Part shown: in pieces, positions 34,029 to 47,058 of the stretch
How the letters are laid out: each line of letters begins with the position of its first letter
How positions within the stretch are numbered: the first letter of the stretch is position 1
NCBI GenBank assembly: GCA_002197995.1
Contig: NGZR01000002.1
Coordinates: forward strand, 7,130,001 to 7,194,000
Length of the DNA stretch: 64,000 nt
Direction of reading: 5' to 3'
Source of the DNA: Gaeumannomyces sp. JS-464
Lineage: Eukaryota; Ascomycota; Sordariomycetes; Magnaporthales; Magnaporthaceae
Position numbers and translations under genes: made by a program
Notes under the pieces: generated by a model
Database searches by the model: none
Told to the model about the DNA's origin: nothing
What the model saw: the letters and a program-made list of their open reading frames with translations, nothing else

Positions 34029-37000
34029 ATGGACTCCTCCCCCGTCGTCTCGCCGCCCAAGATTGTGCTCCTGGCAGTCCACCTAGCCGCCACCGCCGAC
34101 ATTGCTCGCCTGACGTATCTGGTTGGCAAACACAGCCAGATATTGCGCAAGGAGCTTCTGCTGCGCATTCTCCTCACCTATCTCCCCGAGACGCTACGAA
34201 GCGCCGAATACGTCCCGTTTCTCGTTGAGCTCGAATCGGGCAAACCGCCCCGCGATGACGACGGCGACAACGACGATGACGACGAAAAGCCCGAGAATCG
34301 TGTCGAGTTCGACGTCCCCTCCATCGAGGAGCTCCCAGACGACCTGGCTGCCAAAAAGGTCAGAAAACTGCGGCTGCTACACCTCTCGTGGCCCGAGGCG
34401 CCCAAGGAGGTAGCCTCCGACGACCACCTATCGCTCTTCCTGTTGCGGCGCGCATACAGGATAGACGAGGAGGCCGGGCTGCTGGTCGAGATACCCGGAC
34501 TGTTTGCGCCCTTTCTGGACCACTCGGCGTACCTCCGGACCTGGTTGATCTCAGTGGTTCTACCCCTGCTGAGGCGCAATTTCGAGTACTATCCCCAACA
34601 GCCAATAGAACAAACGCTCGCCGAGTTCGAGCGCCTCCCAGACCGTTCCGCCGTGTCTTTGCTTCTCTCACAAACCGGCGCCCACGAGGGCGGCCCGTAT
34701 GATGTTGTGGGTAGGGATCTGCGGGGCATGGTAGGCCCATGGCTTTACAACGACGTGAGGTGGTCCGGGAGCAAGAGGCGGGGCTCGACCGCGTCCAAGG
34801 CCGGAGCCTCCCCGTCAGCCGAGACCGGAGGTCAAGGTAACACGTGCCCGGGCTGGGATCAGATGCTCGAATGGCTCACCTCGCACGCCTCCAAGCCGTC
34901 GTGGAAGATCGCTGTGGGCGCTATAGAGCAGTGGGACGGCCCCGAGGACGCCGACCTAGGCGAATACGAGGGCCTGGCCTGGTTACAAGAGGAGCACCAG
35001 CAGTACATGGAGCGGAGATATGCCCGCGCAGCGCTGGCCTCGGCGTACCTCGTGTCTGAAGCGTCCGTCGAGGCGCTCAACGGGGTCCACACCATTGTGA
35101 CCAAAATCATGACTCTTTTGGATAAAGACCCCTGCCCACCCCTGAACACGGCCGCCTCGCTCCTTGCCCCAATGGCGGTGCTGGACGGCGCCTCGACCGA
35201 GATCTTGTTGGCCAAGAATGCCGCCCACCTCCGGACGGATCCTTTGGACAATGCGAACCCACTTACAACTCCGTCGGCGGCGGCGGCGCGGCTTCTGCAC
35301 GCCGCGAGCCTCAGCGCGTTCATCATGAACCGCGCGGGTGCTCCCTGCACCGCGAGGCGAGCGGCCGAATTATGCCTGCTGCAGAACGAGCGATATCAGA
35401 AGGCCGATGCCGCGAAGATGCTGCACGCCGTCGCCAACAACGGCCCCAAGACGGACGACAAATACTGGATCCGGGCCAGGAACGAAATAATGTGGCTCCG
35501 CGACTGGGGCGCCGAGGAGAATGACGAAGCCTCAGCCCTGCCAGGCAGCGGCAAGGGTGTTTTTGGACAGGTCAAAAGGGAGTTTATCGAAGTTGAGATA
35601 TTGAAAGCGCTTCTCAACAACACCAGTACGACCACCCACCTGGCTTGTCACCAACACGCCTCAACATGTGTTGTCTCACAGTTCACTAACCTCATTGCTC
35701 GGTCGTGTTAGGATACTCACTTGCCAAGTCCCTGTATGAAGACTCGGCGGACCAGCCATTACCGCGCAAAGTCATGCAAGACACAATATTTGCGTGTGCG
35801 ATGAGCGCATATGACAACGCCTCAAATCCCAACCGGAGCAGGGGTGGTCTTAAGAAGTGCGATGAAATGTGAGCCCAGTGCCTGCCCAGGTGGCCCTTCC
35901 AGGCATGAGCTGGCGAGGCTCTACGAATTATACTACCCACTAACACGCTTCTAGCATCCACTCATTCCCCAAGACGGTTGAGAGAGCGCTGCCGGCAACC
36001 CAGAGGTTAGAAGCGCTGCTCCGGGCCACACAGGGGCTAAGCCAGTACCGGTTGGTGCTCAAGCAGGGCGAGCCCTTTGCCCCTGTGGTCCTCCGAGTGC
36101 ACAAAGATCCGGTCTCGATCGTGGAAAAGGTGTTGGAAACAAAATCCCAAGGGCTACACCAACATCCAGGACCTGATCGATGTCGGGACAAATATGGTTC
36201 AAGCCGGGCTCACAGTGCGAGACAAGGCTGGGCATCCAGCCCTGACGCCTGAACAGGAGCCAGCCCAACGCTTCATTGCCGAGAGGCGAATCACCGCCAT
36301 GTGCATCGACGCGGCGCTGACCGAGGACGACTTTGAGACGGCATACTCGTACGTTGTCAACCGGCTCGCCGCGGTGAGGGGTCTGCCCCCTGCCCCGGGG
36401 TCTTCCTCCCCGTCCGTAACGGACGAGTGGTCATGGAAGGCAGCGCTGCAGGCGGGTAAGTACCGCCGGACATCGCGGACTGTGCGGCCGACACATCTGG
36501 GCACCGGCAGCGGCAACGCCGAGATCCGGCACCTCGAGCAGCGCATCGAGTGCCTGTCGGCGGCACTGCGCATCGCCCCCGCCGCAACGCTGCAGGAGAT
36601 CCTCAACGCGTTCCGACGCTGCGAGGAGGAGCTCGACGTGGCCGTCCGCGCCGAGGCCGAGCGCGAGCGCGCCTGGGACGACGCCGGCGACATGCAGGCT
36701 ATGCCGGGTGGCTTTGCTGCTGCTGCCGCCTCAGGCCCCGCTGACGCCGGCCGCGCCGCAGGCAGCTTCTCCAGCGCGGCCAGGCAGCAGACAGACGAGG
36801 CGCCGCTGTCGCTCTTCGACCTGTCGCGGGCGACGGCGCGCGCGGCGCAGAAGAACTTGTCGGCGCTGTCTAGCCTCAAGCGGCAACCTGGGAACGCGAG
36901 GGACGCCTCCCCCGCCGCCGGTAGCGCACGAAGCGGCGACCACAACGAGACGTCACTAGCGTCGTCGCTAGCGTCGCTGACGTCGATGTCCATGTCGGCG

Positions 37001-37153
37001 TCGTCGTCATCGCAGGGCGTCGACCATTCGGACGGCGAGCCGCGGACGCGGAAGAGGGACCAGTTCAGGGAGGCCGCCGTCGGAACGCTCGTGTCGGGTG
37101 TCGGGTGGCTCGTTGGCGCACAACCTGCGGACCGCGGTCAGGATAGGGACTGA
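34029..37153 (+). CDS. SEC39: Sec39 domain protein, Dsl1 tethering complex
   Basis: Three exons (34029-35625, 35712-35868, 35955-37153) with 86-nt introns give 983 aa once one inserted base is removed. The protein is helical throughout. It begins PKIVLLAVHLAATADIARLTYLVGKHS, continues KELLLRILLTYLPETL, an acidic loop (DDDGDNDDDDE), LRLLHLSWPEA, then LSAFIMNRAGAPCTARRAAELCLLQNERYQ and AAALTEDDFETAYSYVVNRL-type segments. These match the fungal Sec39 family (NBAS-related). Sec39 joins Dsl1 and Tip20 to tether COPI vesicles during Golgi-to-ER retrograde transport. At 36136-36144 the frame must move +1 between VSIVEKVLE and QNPKGYTNIQDLIDVG; the run GAAAC carries one A too many. Total length becomes divisible by three only after this correction. 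The C-terminal ~150 residues are Ser/Ala-rich and probably disordered. Confidence 0.88.
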
Positions 37154-37901
37154 CACGGTGGTGCTTGTTGCCGCGTGATGTATTTCTCGCATCTTGAGTC
37201 AAGGCCATTATGGATACCTACTCGCTCTTCACACTGGATGAGATTCCGTGGAAGTTAATAAAGCAAAATCGATGGCGATAGACATCATGAGTTATGATAT
37301 TGTTGACAGGCTCCTGATTTCAGACTGAAAACGTGAGGGACCACGGGAATGTCAACTAAAGATGCACGCATAGCTAAGCCTGACAGTCCCCTGCCTAGAA
37401 CTCGGCAGGGCCCAAGCACAGAGATGGTCCCGGGTGGTGGTTTCGGCCGAGATGCACAAAACGCCGCGCTCCGCATCGGCCTTTCAAGGTGGTTACGCCG
37501 ACACGACCGGAGATATCTGCCCGGCTTGATTGAGATATGTTTAGCATCAATCTCCACCACGAGGCTGGTAGGCAGGGGTTGAGAAAACCTCCCAGGCGTC
37601 AATCGCTAATTCTTTCCTCCAGAAATAGGAGCGCCAAGATGAAATACACGCGGCGCCAACTTTGACAACGGGGCTCTTCTGTTGGTGTTCCGATTGAAAT
37701 TGCCAATTCGATGCCAAGACGCCGAAGCAAACGGGGGATCGAAGACAGAACAAGGGGGCTAGACAAGACGGGCCCCCAGCTGAGGGAGGCTGAGTACCTA
37801 CCAATGCCTCCCGCGCCGCGTTGCGCGTCGACAGGAACGAGACAGATATATCAAATTCCCCCATCGAGCACGGCCGGCGTCGTCATCGGGGCATCTCTGC
37901 C

Positions 37902-37932
37902 ACAGTTGTCGTTGTCGTCGTCGTCGTCGTCG
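37902..37932. repeat. (GTC)n trinucleotide repeat
   Basis: About ten GTC/TCG units with minor interruptions, non-coding. Confidence 0.85.
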
Positions 37933-38852
37933 GCCCACTTCGGAATCCGTCGTTCGAATTGCTGAGGCGCGCTTTGTTTGCTCGGCGCATCCCAGGTGCC
38001 ACTTGGAACGCCCGTCCCTTTGGTCTCTGCAAGCAGTTTTGATATCACGAATAGCAGCAGCAGCAGCAGCCGCGCCCTCCCAATGGTGTCAGCCTAGACG
38101 GCGACGCCGAAGGTGTTTTTTTTTTTTTTCTCGCTCTCTCTCACTCTTGCCTATGTTCTTGTGGGCTGGTTTCTATGCTCACACCCACACACCCACCAAA
38201 GGCTGAAAGTCTCACATCGGAGAAAAAGTAATGGGGGACAGAGATGGATAGATACATTGATACATGTCTTTCCTCGCGTACCTCATCGGTATAGCTGCAA
38301 GTGGTCACCCATCAGACGGTATCAGAGGGAGAAGGGAAGTGGCATTTCCAAAAAAATCGTAGGGGAGGAAAAAGAAAAAAGCCGTCGGCCTGGTCAATAT
38401 TCAACATGCAGCCACAGGTCTGGAACCAACTGCTGTGATTGCGATGACTCCTCAGGCATCAGCCATTCCGTCTCTCTATGCAAATGCACCGTCGATCCTC
38501 CCCGCTAGTCCCGTGGCCAGCGCCAGGGAAAAGACGGGCCATCCCAGGGGACCGACGTCCGGCAGTAGGGGAGGGCGGCGGGGGCTGGGCGCAACTCCGA
38601 GCCCCGACGGGGTCAGCCCAGCCCCGGGGTCTTGGCAAAGTGCGAAGAAAAGCACAGGCGGGCGGCCGGAAGACTCACACACGGACGCCAGCAGCGCAGT
38701 GCAGTGGAGGTTGCATTTGGGTTTCCCTGCGGAGTTGCGCCAATTCGCGCGGGCCCCACATACCCACTATCGTGGAAACGCAAGCACAGGCCGCCCCCAA
38801 TGATGATCACCACCAAGCTTCTGTTTCCGATCCGACCAACCACCTATGTACC

Positions 38853-38893
38853 AAGGTAGGTACCTACCTACCTACCTGGTACTTAGACCCCTC
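38853..38893. repeat. GGTA/TACC palindromic repeat cluster
   Basis: A run of the form AAGGTAGGTACC(TACC)n followed by TGGTACTTAG. The GGTA and TACC halves can pair as a hairpin. Confidence 0.8.
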
Positions 38894-40997
38894 TTTTCTC
38901 TCAGCTTCGTCACGCGCGACTAGGTACCTATCCATATCAGGTAACTCGTTTTTCCCGTTCCTAGCTTCAGAGCAATCTGAATAGTCAGTGCGCTTTTATG
39001 AGTCATCTCAAATAGCATCTGGCTCGACGCAGTCCGTACTCGCGAATCCCGCTTGCATTCGGTGCGACCACACACACAGCCGGCTAGTCCCCCGGATCGA
39101 AGTGCGGAAGCGAACGCCGCCTTGTACGCCGGGAGCATGCTGTTGCGGGAGTCTACATAGGCCTCGGCTCATACCCGCCTATCTCCGAGCTCACGTGGGC
39201 CGTGTTGGGACGGCGGGAGCACACCTATCGAAATCGTCGAATCCCGCCTCAGGCATCGTGCAGTGGCTGGAGATGCGTCACTCTGGCTGCAGGGACCTCG
39301 AACCGGAACACAGACGTCGCCAAACCTGATGTAGTAGAGTCCCCAAGGCTCATATCTGTTCAGGCCATTGATACGGGCAGTGACGGGCTGGCGGGCACAG
39401 TGTTGGTCAGTAGTTGCGGGTTTAACCTGAGCCTGATTAGGTAGCTGTCACAAATGCCCGCGTCTCCTCTGGCCGTCTTCTCCCCGGGCAGCCAATGGCA
39501 GCCATTTCCATGGCTCCGGGTACCACATCCATTGGCCTGTGCCCCACGCCGGCACCCCATACCTCTCACTCTAGCCCCAGCCCAACTCTGCATCGGCAGG
39601 GCCCGATTGGGAGGGGTCGGTTATCAAGACATTTTATGATGGGACAAAACGCCCGTCAGCTGCTCGCCATTGGATTGGTGTGATTTCAGTTTTCGAGTCA
39701 GCCTAGGACACAGCCTCACTTTGCGGGCAGAGTCCGGCCTCTTGAGACGGTGTCTTGTATTGTAGGAACAGGGATCAATTGTAGAAAGTGCAGCCAACTC
39801 AGGCCAGCAAACGGGAGGTACTTGGCTTTTTACTTTGGTTAGGACCAAAGCTGCTCCGGAGTCGTTATCCAAGGTCCTCTGACCACCACCAACCACCGCA
39901 GTCAACTGCAGCTCTTCAGTGGCACCGCCCAGGTGGCTGTGCGTCACCGGCTTGTGAGCATCAAATATCCAGAATACCCTCAAAAGCGCAACGAAAGATT
40001 TGCAGTCGCAAGCAAGTGCGTGTGCATCACACACACCACCACCCATGGCCCAAGGCAGGCGGCAGTCGACGTAACCCTCCTGCCAGAAGAGTGTCGAGGC
40101 CACACACCCCACCAGAGCCTGAGCACTTGCGCGGCTCCGGGACGACATGCCAGGGCTGGGATTCCGTATGGCATCTACCATGTATGGCATGCATCAATTG
40201 GGGCACACCACACCACGTTCGGTTCCTGGCGTGCTCGTGCCGAGCATCAATCAGTCAATTGACTTGGCTCGGCCGAGATTGCTGCCATGGATTCGTCGAT
40301 AATTTTGCGGCAAGCAGGCTCCGTCGCGTGCCGACGAGACGAAAAACCTCAGGCGAGTTGAAGCCGCAGAGAGCCCAGCTGACCTGAACACATGGGCTCT
40401 TGCGGGAAAAGACGTCAAGATCCAATTCGGGGCCCTGGGCTCATGGAAAAATGACTTATGTCATCCACTCGCCAGTAGCTCCCCACACTTAAGCTTATCC
40501 ATGCGAGCAGGTTGTGTCCCCACACGGTGCTCAGAACTGTCTTTACACGTACTAAAAGATCCCTGCCCTCGCTTGATCGAGGAAGGGAAACCTACCCGCC
40601 CGTTCGCTCGGGTGGAAACAGCACCCATTTGTTTTTGTTCCAACAAGATTCGTCTACCAATGCTTCAAGGCCTCCCATGACCTTCTTCCCTCGCTAGATA
40701 CTCTCTGGTATTCAGTCAATTTGTCTAGTTCCGTTTCTTTCTCTTCATCGTTCTAATTGCCCGACATCCACCTAGGCATCCTTGATCTTTTGGCCTTTTG
40801 CGCCAAGTCACCTTCCCCCCGCCATGTCTTTTCCCGCTAGCTCGTCGTATTTCGTGTTTGTTTCTTTCTTGCCGGCGCCAAGTTCAGCTGGCGGCTGGGG
40901 CCCCTGCTGGCCTCTGTTTCGCATTGGAGGGTCTGCGACCGCCTCGCTAGCTACACCCAAGTGCCCCTCGCGGATCAGATTACCGCGTCCGACTATA

Positions 40998-41028
40998 CCT
41001 AGGTACCTAGTAGGTACGTACGTACCGA
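40998..41028. repeat. CCTAGGTACCTAG / GTACGTAC palindromic cluster
   Basis: Nested short palindromes built from CTAGGTA and GTAC units, about 1.2 kb upstream of the bZIP-like start codon. Confidence 0.8.
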
Positions 41029-42204
41029 GTCCGTCGGTGGCCGGTGCGAGGCTGGGTCCGCTCTCGCTCCGTTTGATGACGGATGAGTCTTTCACCCATC
41101 CTAGGAAGCGGACGCGCATGGCATGTCCACTCCACGTTACATGCATGCACGTTGCGGCTCCACGCCAATGGTGGATGCGTCCCGTTCCCTCTCTGGGGCC
41201 ATCTATCCCATGTTTCCTGTTGTTTACCTAGCGTCTACATGCCCTGGCCTTGTGCAAGAGGTATTCTGTACCGAGAGTTCATCGGCCAGAGAAACCCCCA
41301 TTCCCGCGTTCGACCACATGCACGCCCCTCCCCGCAGCCCCTTTTTACACTACGCCGTTGACTCCCTACAGTAGATACACACTCATTTTCCCTTTCCACA
41401 CCACCAGCATCCACGCACATACACCCTGGTTCCCGTGCCCCGATCCTACGGTCCGCCCCAGGCACGCCGCTACACTCTGCGGGCCCGCTGCCGTTGACAA
41501 TTAGGTATTCCGTTCTTTTGATAAATACTGCCACGACTTGGCTGTCGTCCCGTAGCTGGGGCTGCAAAGCCACGAGCCACCATAACATTTCCATAGTGGG
41601 GGCGCAGGCCATGCTCCTTCGTCATCTTCCCCTTGACAAATGCAGCGTCACCTCCTCCCGGATGCTATCCCCCATATGGCCCCTTTCTCCGTCAACCCAA
41701 GCTTCCCGCGATAATCTTTCCGCGTCATCCTCTCAGGCATCCTCTTTGAGAACCATCCCTCGTAGCCTGTTTATACACCCCCTCTTTGCTGGTGGAGTAT
41801 CACTGTGACTCGACTACGTCCTCCTCCCCCTGGCTAAGCCCTATGGGTCTTGTAACCCCGTCAGCCTCGTGATAACCCGGGAGCGAAGCAGGTAGGCATC
41901 GAGTAGCTTGCACGCTTCACCTCTCCGAGACCCGATACTGTCTCGTCGGGAGCAAGGCTCCTGTTTATTTAAGGATCCACCTGTTCCCGCTTCCGGATGC
42001 CGATATCAACGACGACATCATCAACACAACCCCGTTTGACATTGCAGTAAACCAACCTGCCTCGAACCCTCTATTCGATAGCCCATATAATATCTTCCTA
42101 TAATCCATTCCGAGTCTGACGTGGCACCTCTACAATCCCTGGCGGACGAGCTGTTCTATTTGGCATATGTGAGCCAGTCTTGTTTCACTTGCGTCCTCTC
42201 CTAC

Positions 42205-43059
42205 ATGTCCTCGCAAGATTCTGAAGGTCGAGAAAACAAAGACGCGCCGACCTATTCACTCGACAACTTTGGGGAGACGGCACATCAAGCCCAGTCTGCT
42301 CACCAGCAAAGCAGCACAGAGAAGCCCAGGGGAAAACGGAAGAGCAAGGGCAAGAACGACCAGTCGGGATCCGATACAGAGACAGAAGGCCCCAAGATGT
42401 CCTCCCGCTCGTCAAAGACGTCGTCTCCATCCGAGTCGACCAAGAAGCACGGCTCCTCGTCTAGGCACAGAGCCCCTCAGAATGAGGACTGGACCGAGGT
42501 GACAGACCCCGAGGAGAGGAGGCGTATTCAGAACCGGATCGCCCAACGCAAGTTCCGTATGTAGCCTAGCCTGCTGCCCCCTTTTCGTGCACGCGCAGTA
42601 AAAAAACAAAAATAAATAAATAAATAAAAACGTATTGCTGACTAACACCAAAAAAGGCGGCAAAGCCAAGGAGCAGAGGGAGAAGAACGAGAGGGATCAG
42701 CGCAACATAGAGCACGCGGGCGACAGCTACCGCGTTCCCGAGGCCAGCGAGATGACGGCTGAGGAGCAGGCCGCGCTTTCAGGTCTGCCCTGGGGCGGCC
42801 TCAACATGCAGTACGCCATGGGCCGCGGCCCCGAGGGCGGCTACGGGAGCGGTGGGCATGGAGGCGCCAGCCACCGGACCTCCGATCCTGTCTACACGGA
42901 CAATGCGCAATACCTGAGCCCCTACACGACCAGCTACCAGTACACGGCAGCACTACCTGGGATGAGCAGACCGGAAGCAGTCCCGGCGGCGAGCAGCTCT
43001 ACTACGACAACAGTACGACCTCGTACTACTACGACTACGACACGAGCCCGAGGCAATGA
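42205..43059 (+). CDS. bZIP-like transcription factor with basic region but no leucine zipper
   Basis: Two exons (42205-42556, 42657-43059) with a 100-nt intron (GTATGT/AAAAAG). The N-terminus (MSSQDSEGRENKD) is Ser/Lys/Glu-rich. At about residues 94-118 lies the basic region DWTEVTDPEERRRIQNRIAQRKFR, which includes the N-x-x-A-Q-R-x-F-R contact signature of fungal AP-1-like bZIP proteins. It is followed by GKAKEQREKNERDQRNIEHAG and then a Gly/Tyr/Ser-rich tail, with no heptad leucines. The intron interrupts the final Arg codon, the usual place for bZIP introns. Near 42956-42961 the frame slips -1: after the slip the tail reads DEQTGSSPGGEQLYYDNSTT...YDYDTSPRQ and stops at 43059 (251 aa). Unslipped it would run to 43279 as Thr/Phe-rich sequence. 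Targets are unknown. Confidence 0.75.
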
Positions 43060-44539
43060 GCGGGAAGGCTCGATCGAGTACTCTCTTACTTTTTGTTTGA
43101 ACCACTTCTTCTTGGGTATCTCATATATCGGAACCAATCGAGGCTCTGACGGTAGCGACTGGAATTTGGCATGTATGGATAAGGGTCAGGTTATAGCGCA
43201 TATCAGCCCAGGGGATCAACAAGATTCTAATGGCGTGTTTTGTTTTTGTTTTTTTTTTTCCTTACATTTATTGGCCTAAGGGACTATCTTTGCATCTTAT
43301 GTTTGTTTTCTTTTTCTTTTTCTTTTTCTTTTTCCCCGCTCTGCTGTTTGTACAACAACTCTCCATCTGCCTGTTTCTCTTCCTATTCTTTCACTAGACC
43401 GTCTCTCCTAACCTTCTCCCTTCAGCACTGGCCGACGCAAGTCAAGGACAACGGTTAGAATAGCATCTCCCCAACGATAGACACCCTGGAGCCGGTGGGC
43501 AGAGACGCCCAGCTGCGCGCCTGGGAAACGGGCAGGGAACCAGGCAGGCGCCGAGAGGCCACCCTCCTGGATCTGCCCAATAATCTCATCACACCATTCC
43601 ATGACTGCAAAACGGTACTTGCACGCACACGCACACCTAGACAGAACCTTCTCTCTTTTTCTTGCTTATTTGCGTGCTGCAGCTCCGCCACGTTCGCTTG
43701 GCGGGTGCAACCCCCACAAGGTCCAGCCCAGTCTCTAAAGCAACGACAAGAAACCAGTCAAACCATGACGCCTTTTTCTCCTTCCTCCTGTCAGGCAGCA
43801 ACTTTTGTGCTGTCGGTATATTCGACGTGCAGTAGCGCCGATTATTAATCGGTCCGCTTCAAGGTGCCTAACTTTTAGGTGCCTTGGGTTTTGAACCCCC
43901 TTCGGATTTAACTAGAGAATGGCTGGGGCTCTCGGCCGAGTTTGGTCGCCTGGGTTTGTGCAGATCGCAGCATCGGATAGGGCTCTAGTCTACCGAAGAC
44001 GGCAGGTCTCAACAGGTGCCAAGATGCCTGGGGATTACACAGTGACGGAATACATGAGTGGCTTGCAAATATGCCCTTCCCCTGAAAAGGCGCACAGTCA
44101 CAACTCACAACCATGTGCACGCCCTCAACTTCAACGCTCTAATTTTCTACACACCATCACGACCACACCTCCCCGCCGCAATCATCTCTCGAATGTTGAA
44201 CGCTCATTGCAACAGACACCGTGGCCTGCTCAAGGGCGCAAGGGCGCACACGAGGACCTCGAACTGGTATACGTAAGGCAGCAAGGCCAAGCGTCGCAAC
44301 GTGATTGTTTTCAGCCGCGCGAGCACCAAGAGCTCCCATCCCTCCACACGCTGATTGGCGCGGAGGTGGGCGCCGGCAGGGGCACCCGCACGGGCACACG
44401 CGTTCCTCGTGCGTGCGCGCCCGTCGCGTGGGCGACTGGAAGCACCACCCTCCGTTAACGTGTCCTGAACTGATGACCGCTCCTAGGGCTGGAGAAGCCG
44501 CGTGGTTTGTGACAGCCTAGGATTGTGTGTGTGTGTGTG

Positions 44540-44577
<38 letters not shown>

Positions 44578-45662
44578 ATGTAGGGATAGGTGCGGCGAGT
44601 GAGGCTTGAGCGTGAGGGGTCCGGGGCGTGAAACGTCGTGAAGGACGTTCGTTGGCAATGTGGTGAAAGCAATCAGAGGCCGCCATCATGGGTTCTCGAG
44701 CCGGGTACCCTACCAAAAGAGGACAGAAACGGCAAATGAAGAGGTAAACTGTACCTGCCAAGCCATGCACGGAACCAGGTCGAAGGCACATACGAATGGA
44801 TCCAGGTTGACGACCGATGATGTGGACGTGTCGCAGGCACCTTAGGCAGCAACTTTGCTGAGACTCCTCTTCAGCCCATGCCCATGACGTATGCCGTCTC
44901 GACAGGCGCCCGCTCACGTGCGTGGGAGGACGAGGAGGTCGGGGAGCCGGAAAGACGGAGCGAACGAACGGACCCGGGGAGCTCCTTAATCTCCGGCTCC
45001 TGAGCAAAGCCACACTGCCCCGCCGAGGTGTCCATTCTGGCTCGCCGTCGAGAGCCGTCGCAGTAAATGAAGGTAGCGCTGGTGGCCTTGCAGGAAATGG
45101 AGGGGGGGCTGTGCAAACATACGATAACCTGAGGCGTCGAGGAGTCACCGCGTAATGTCTATGAATACCTACCTACCTAGTGAGTCCCACGCGTTGTGGG
45201 TCGGCTGTTTGGGATTGCGCCAAGTATAGACGCTGTCAAATGGAAAAGAGCCAGGTGCGAGGAAGAGCTCGGCTGATGCACACTTCGGCCGAGCTTTTGA
45301 GTAGAATCCCGTCTGAAGGTCTGTTGATGCACAGTGCGAGACTTGTAGGCAGTTCCCCAACTTGCCAGACTGGGCGATCCCTGTGCTTCTGGATCGCCCA
45401 AGCTTCCCCGCGATGCACCCTCTTTTTGGGGGTCGTTGATGGGGTTAGCGCGGTCGCAGTTATCCATGGCCCCATAATTGTACTTATCGTGGCTGACCGC
45501 CCGGCAGAAACAGGGGAGCTGTTCGTGTCGCGACAAAAAAAAAAAAGTTGGTCCCCGCCTCGGTTTGAGGCTGGGGAAGATTGAGATTCACACACCAAAA
45601 ATCGCGATACTGCATCCAGACTTGATCGCAATTTTCTCTTTCGCAGGCCGTTTTATGCAAAG
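43060..45662. other. Intergenic region, simple repeats
   Basis: About 2.6 kb between the bZIP-like and SMAP genes. It contains a TTTTTC-type tract (43303-43336), a long GT tract, an A run (45533-45545) and a TACC tandem at 45167-45181. I see no gene. Confidence 0.5.
44523..44575. repeat. (GT)n microsatellite
   Basis: About 25 GT units with a single C and a single A interruption. Confidence 0.9.
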
Positions 45663-47058
45663 ATGACTGACAACGCCAATGGGGCCGGGGGCGGTCCCTG
45701 GATCAAACAGGATCAGGCGCAATTGAAGAATGAGGCCGAGCTCAAGGGTAATTCTTTCCTGCTGACAAGACCGGTGCCGTCTGCCCTGCACCTCTCGAGG
45801 AGTCGCAACTCGATCCGCCGGTGGTTTAGACAATGCCAAATAGCTTTACTGATCATGCCGGCCAAGCGCCGAGACCAGAGGCCAAGCGCATAAGGAAGGA
45901 GGCCATGCGCAAGGCGCGGGCCGAGAGCCGCAAGGAGAAGCGAGCGATCAAGGCCGAGGCCAAGAGGGCGCGCAAGCTCAACACCAAGCGCGCGGGCAAG
46001 TGGACCTCGGAGGCCCGCAAGGCGGACGCCAAGATCAAGAAGGCCATCAACAGGCCCGACAAGACCGCAAAGCGCATCCGCCGCATGGGGCAGCGCGCCG
46101 AGAAGCTCAAGGCCCAGGCCCTCAAGCTCATGGCTGAGGCCGAGAAGGCCAAGGCGAGCTACGAGGTGCTCATGAAGCTGGAACAGGAGCGCAAGGAGAC
46201 GAAGAAGACCGACAAGAAGAACGAGGAGACTGAGAAGAGGGAGGCGCTGGGTCTAGGCGAAGGTGACTTCGTGAGCCTGGATGTCGACTCCGACGAGGAA
46301 GTTGCGCCGCCCAGCAAGCTTGCCGCCAAGGATGCCAAGGCTACCCAGGATGAATGCGATGACTCTGATGGCTCCAGCAGCGAGGACGATTCGAGCGAGG
46401 AGGAGAAGCCCAAGTCCAAGCCCGAACCAAAGTCACGCGAAAAGTCAAAATCGAACCCAAAGCCCGACTCTGCCCCCGCAGCTGTGTCTCAGCCCGTGCC
46501 CGAAGATAAGAAAAAGTCAAAGAAAGACAAGGCAAAGGATAGCAAGAAGCCGACAGAGGAGAAGGCAGCCGAGGAGAAGCCGGTGGAGGCAGTGGCGACT
46601 AAAGAGAAACCCGCCGAGCCAAGCGAGAAGGAGGTGAAGAAGGCTTGCAAGGCGGAGAAGAAGAGGAAGCGGGAGCAGGAGACCTCTGCTGCATCCCCCG
46701 GCGGCGAGGAGGAGGCTGCCCCAAAGCCGAATCTGAGTCGAAGAAACGGAAGAAGTCTAAGTCAAAGAAGGATAAGGATGCGGCACCTACCGAGGAGAGC
46801 AATGAGCCTTCGGCTGCCGCCGCGCAGTGGAACGTCACCGCCTTGGAGGGCGGAGCCGCGCGGCAGAACAAGTTCCTCAAGCTGCTCGGCGGCACCAAGG
46901 GCGGCGCCGCCTCGGCAGTGGCAGATACGACCAAGGACAAGTCCACGGCCCAGGCCGGCAACGCTAGCCGCTCCGAGGCCGACCTCCTATATCAGTTTGA
47001 CTATGGCATGAAGATGAAGCATGAGATGGGCGGACAGAAGAGGGGATTGGGGGCGTGA
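45663..47058 (+). CDS. Lysine-rich protein with C-terminal SMAP (small acidic protein-like) domain
   Basis: Exon 1 is 45663-45747 (MTDNANGAGGGPWIKQDQAQLKNEAELK) and exon 2 is 45830-47058, with an 82-nt intron. The junction is out of phase by one base. If the GGG at the donor (45746-45748) has one G too many, the exon would end on AAG and phase would match. Exon 2 encodes GQAPRPEAKRIRKEAMRKARAESR, a very long Lys/Arg/Glu-rich, probably helical and disordered body, then the C-terminal SMAP segment WNVTALEGGAARQNKFLKLLGG...YQFDYGMKMKHEMGGQKRGLGA. A frame slip in the CCCC run at 46719-46722 separates EEEAAPK from AESESKKRKKSKSKKD; adding one C joins them. The SMAP domain has no well-defined biochemical function. 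The basic composition suggests a nuclear or nucleolar location (inferred). Confidence 0.75.

Larger units (their letters stand above)
37154..42204. other. 5-kb gene-free region upstream of the bZIP-like gene
   Basis: This is the longest stretch without a recognisable gene. It contains a GTC-repeat tract, a CAG tract, T and A runs, and dense TACC/GGTA palindromes at 38853-38893, 38921-38930 and 40998-41028. The last ~1 kb is pyrimidine-rich and may be the promoter and long leader of the bZIP-like gene. I see no tRNA, rRNA or mobile-element gene. Confidence 0.5.
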
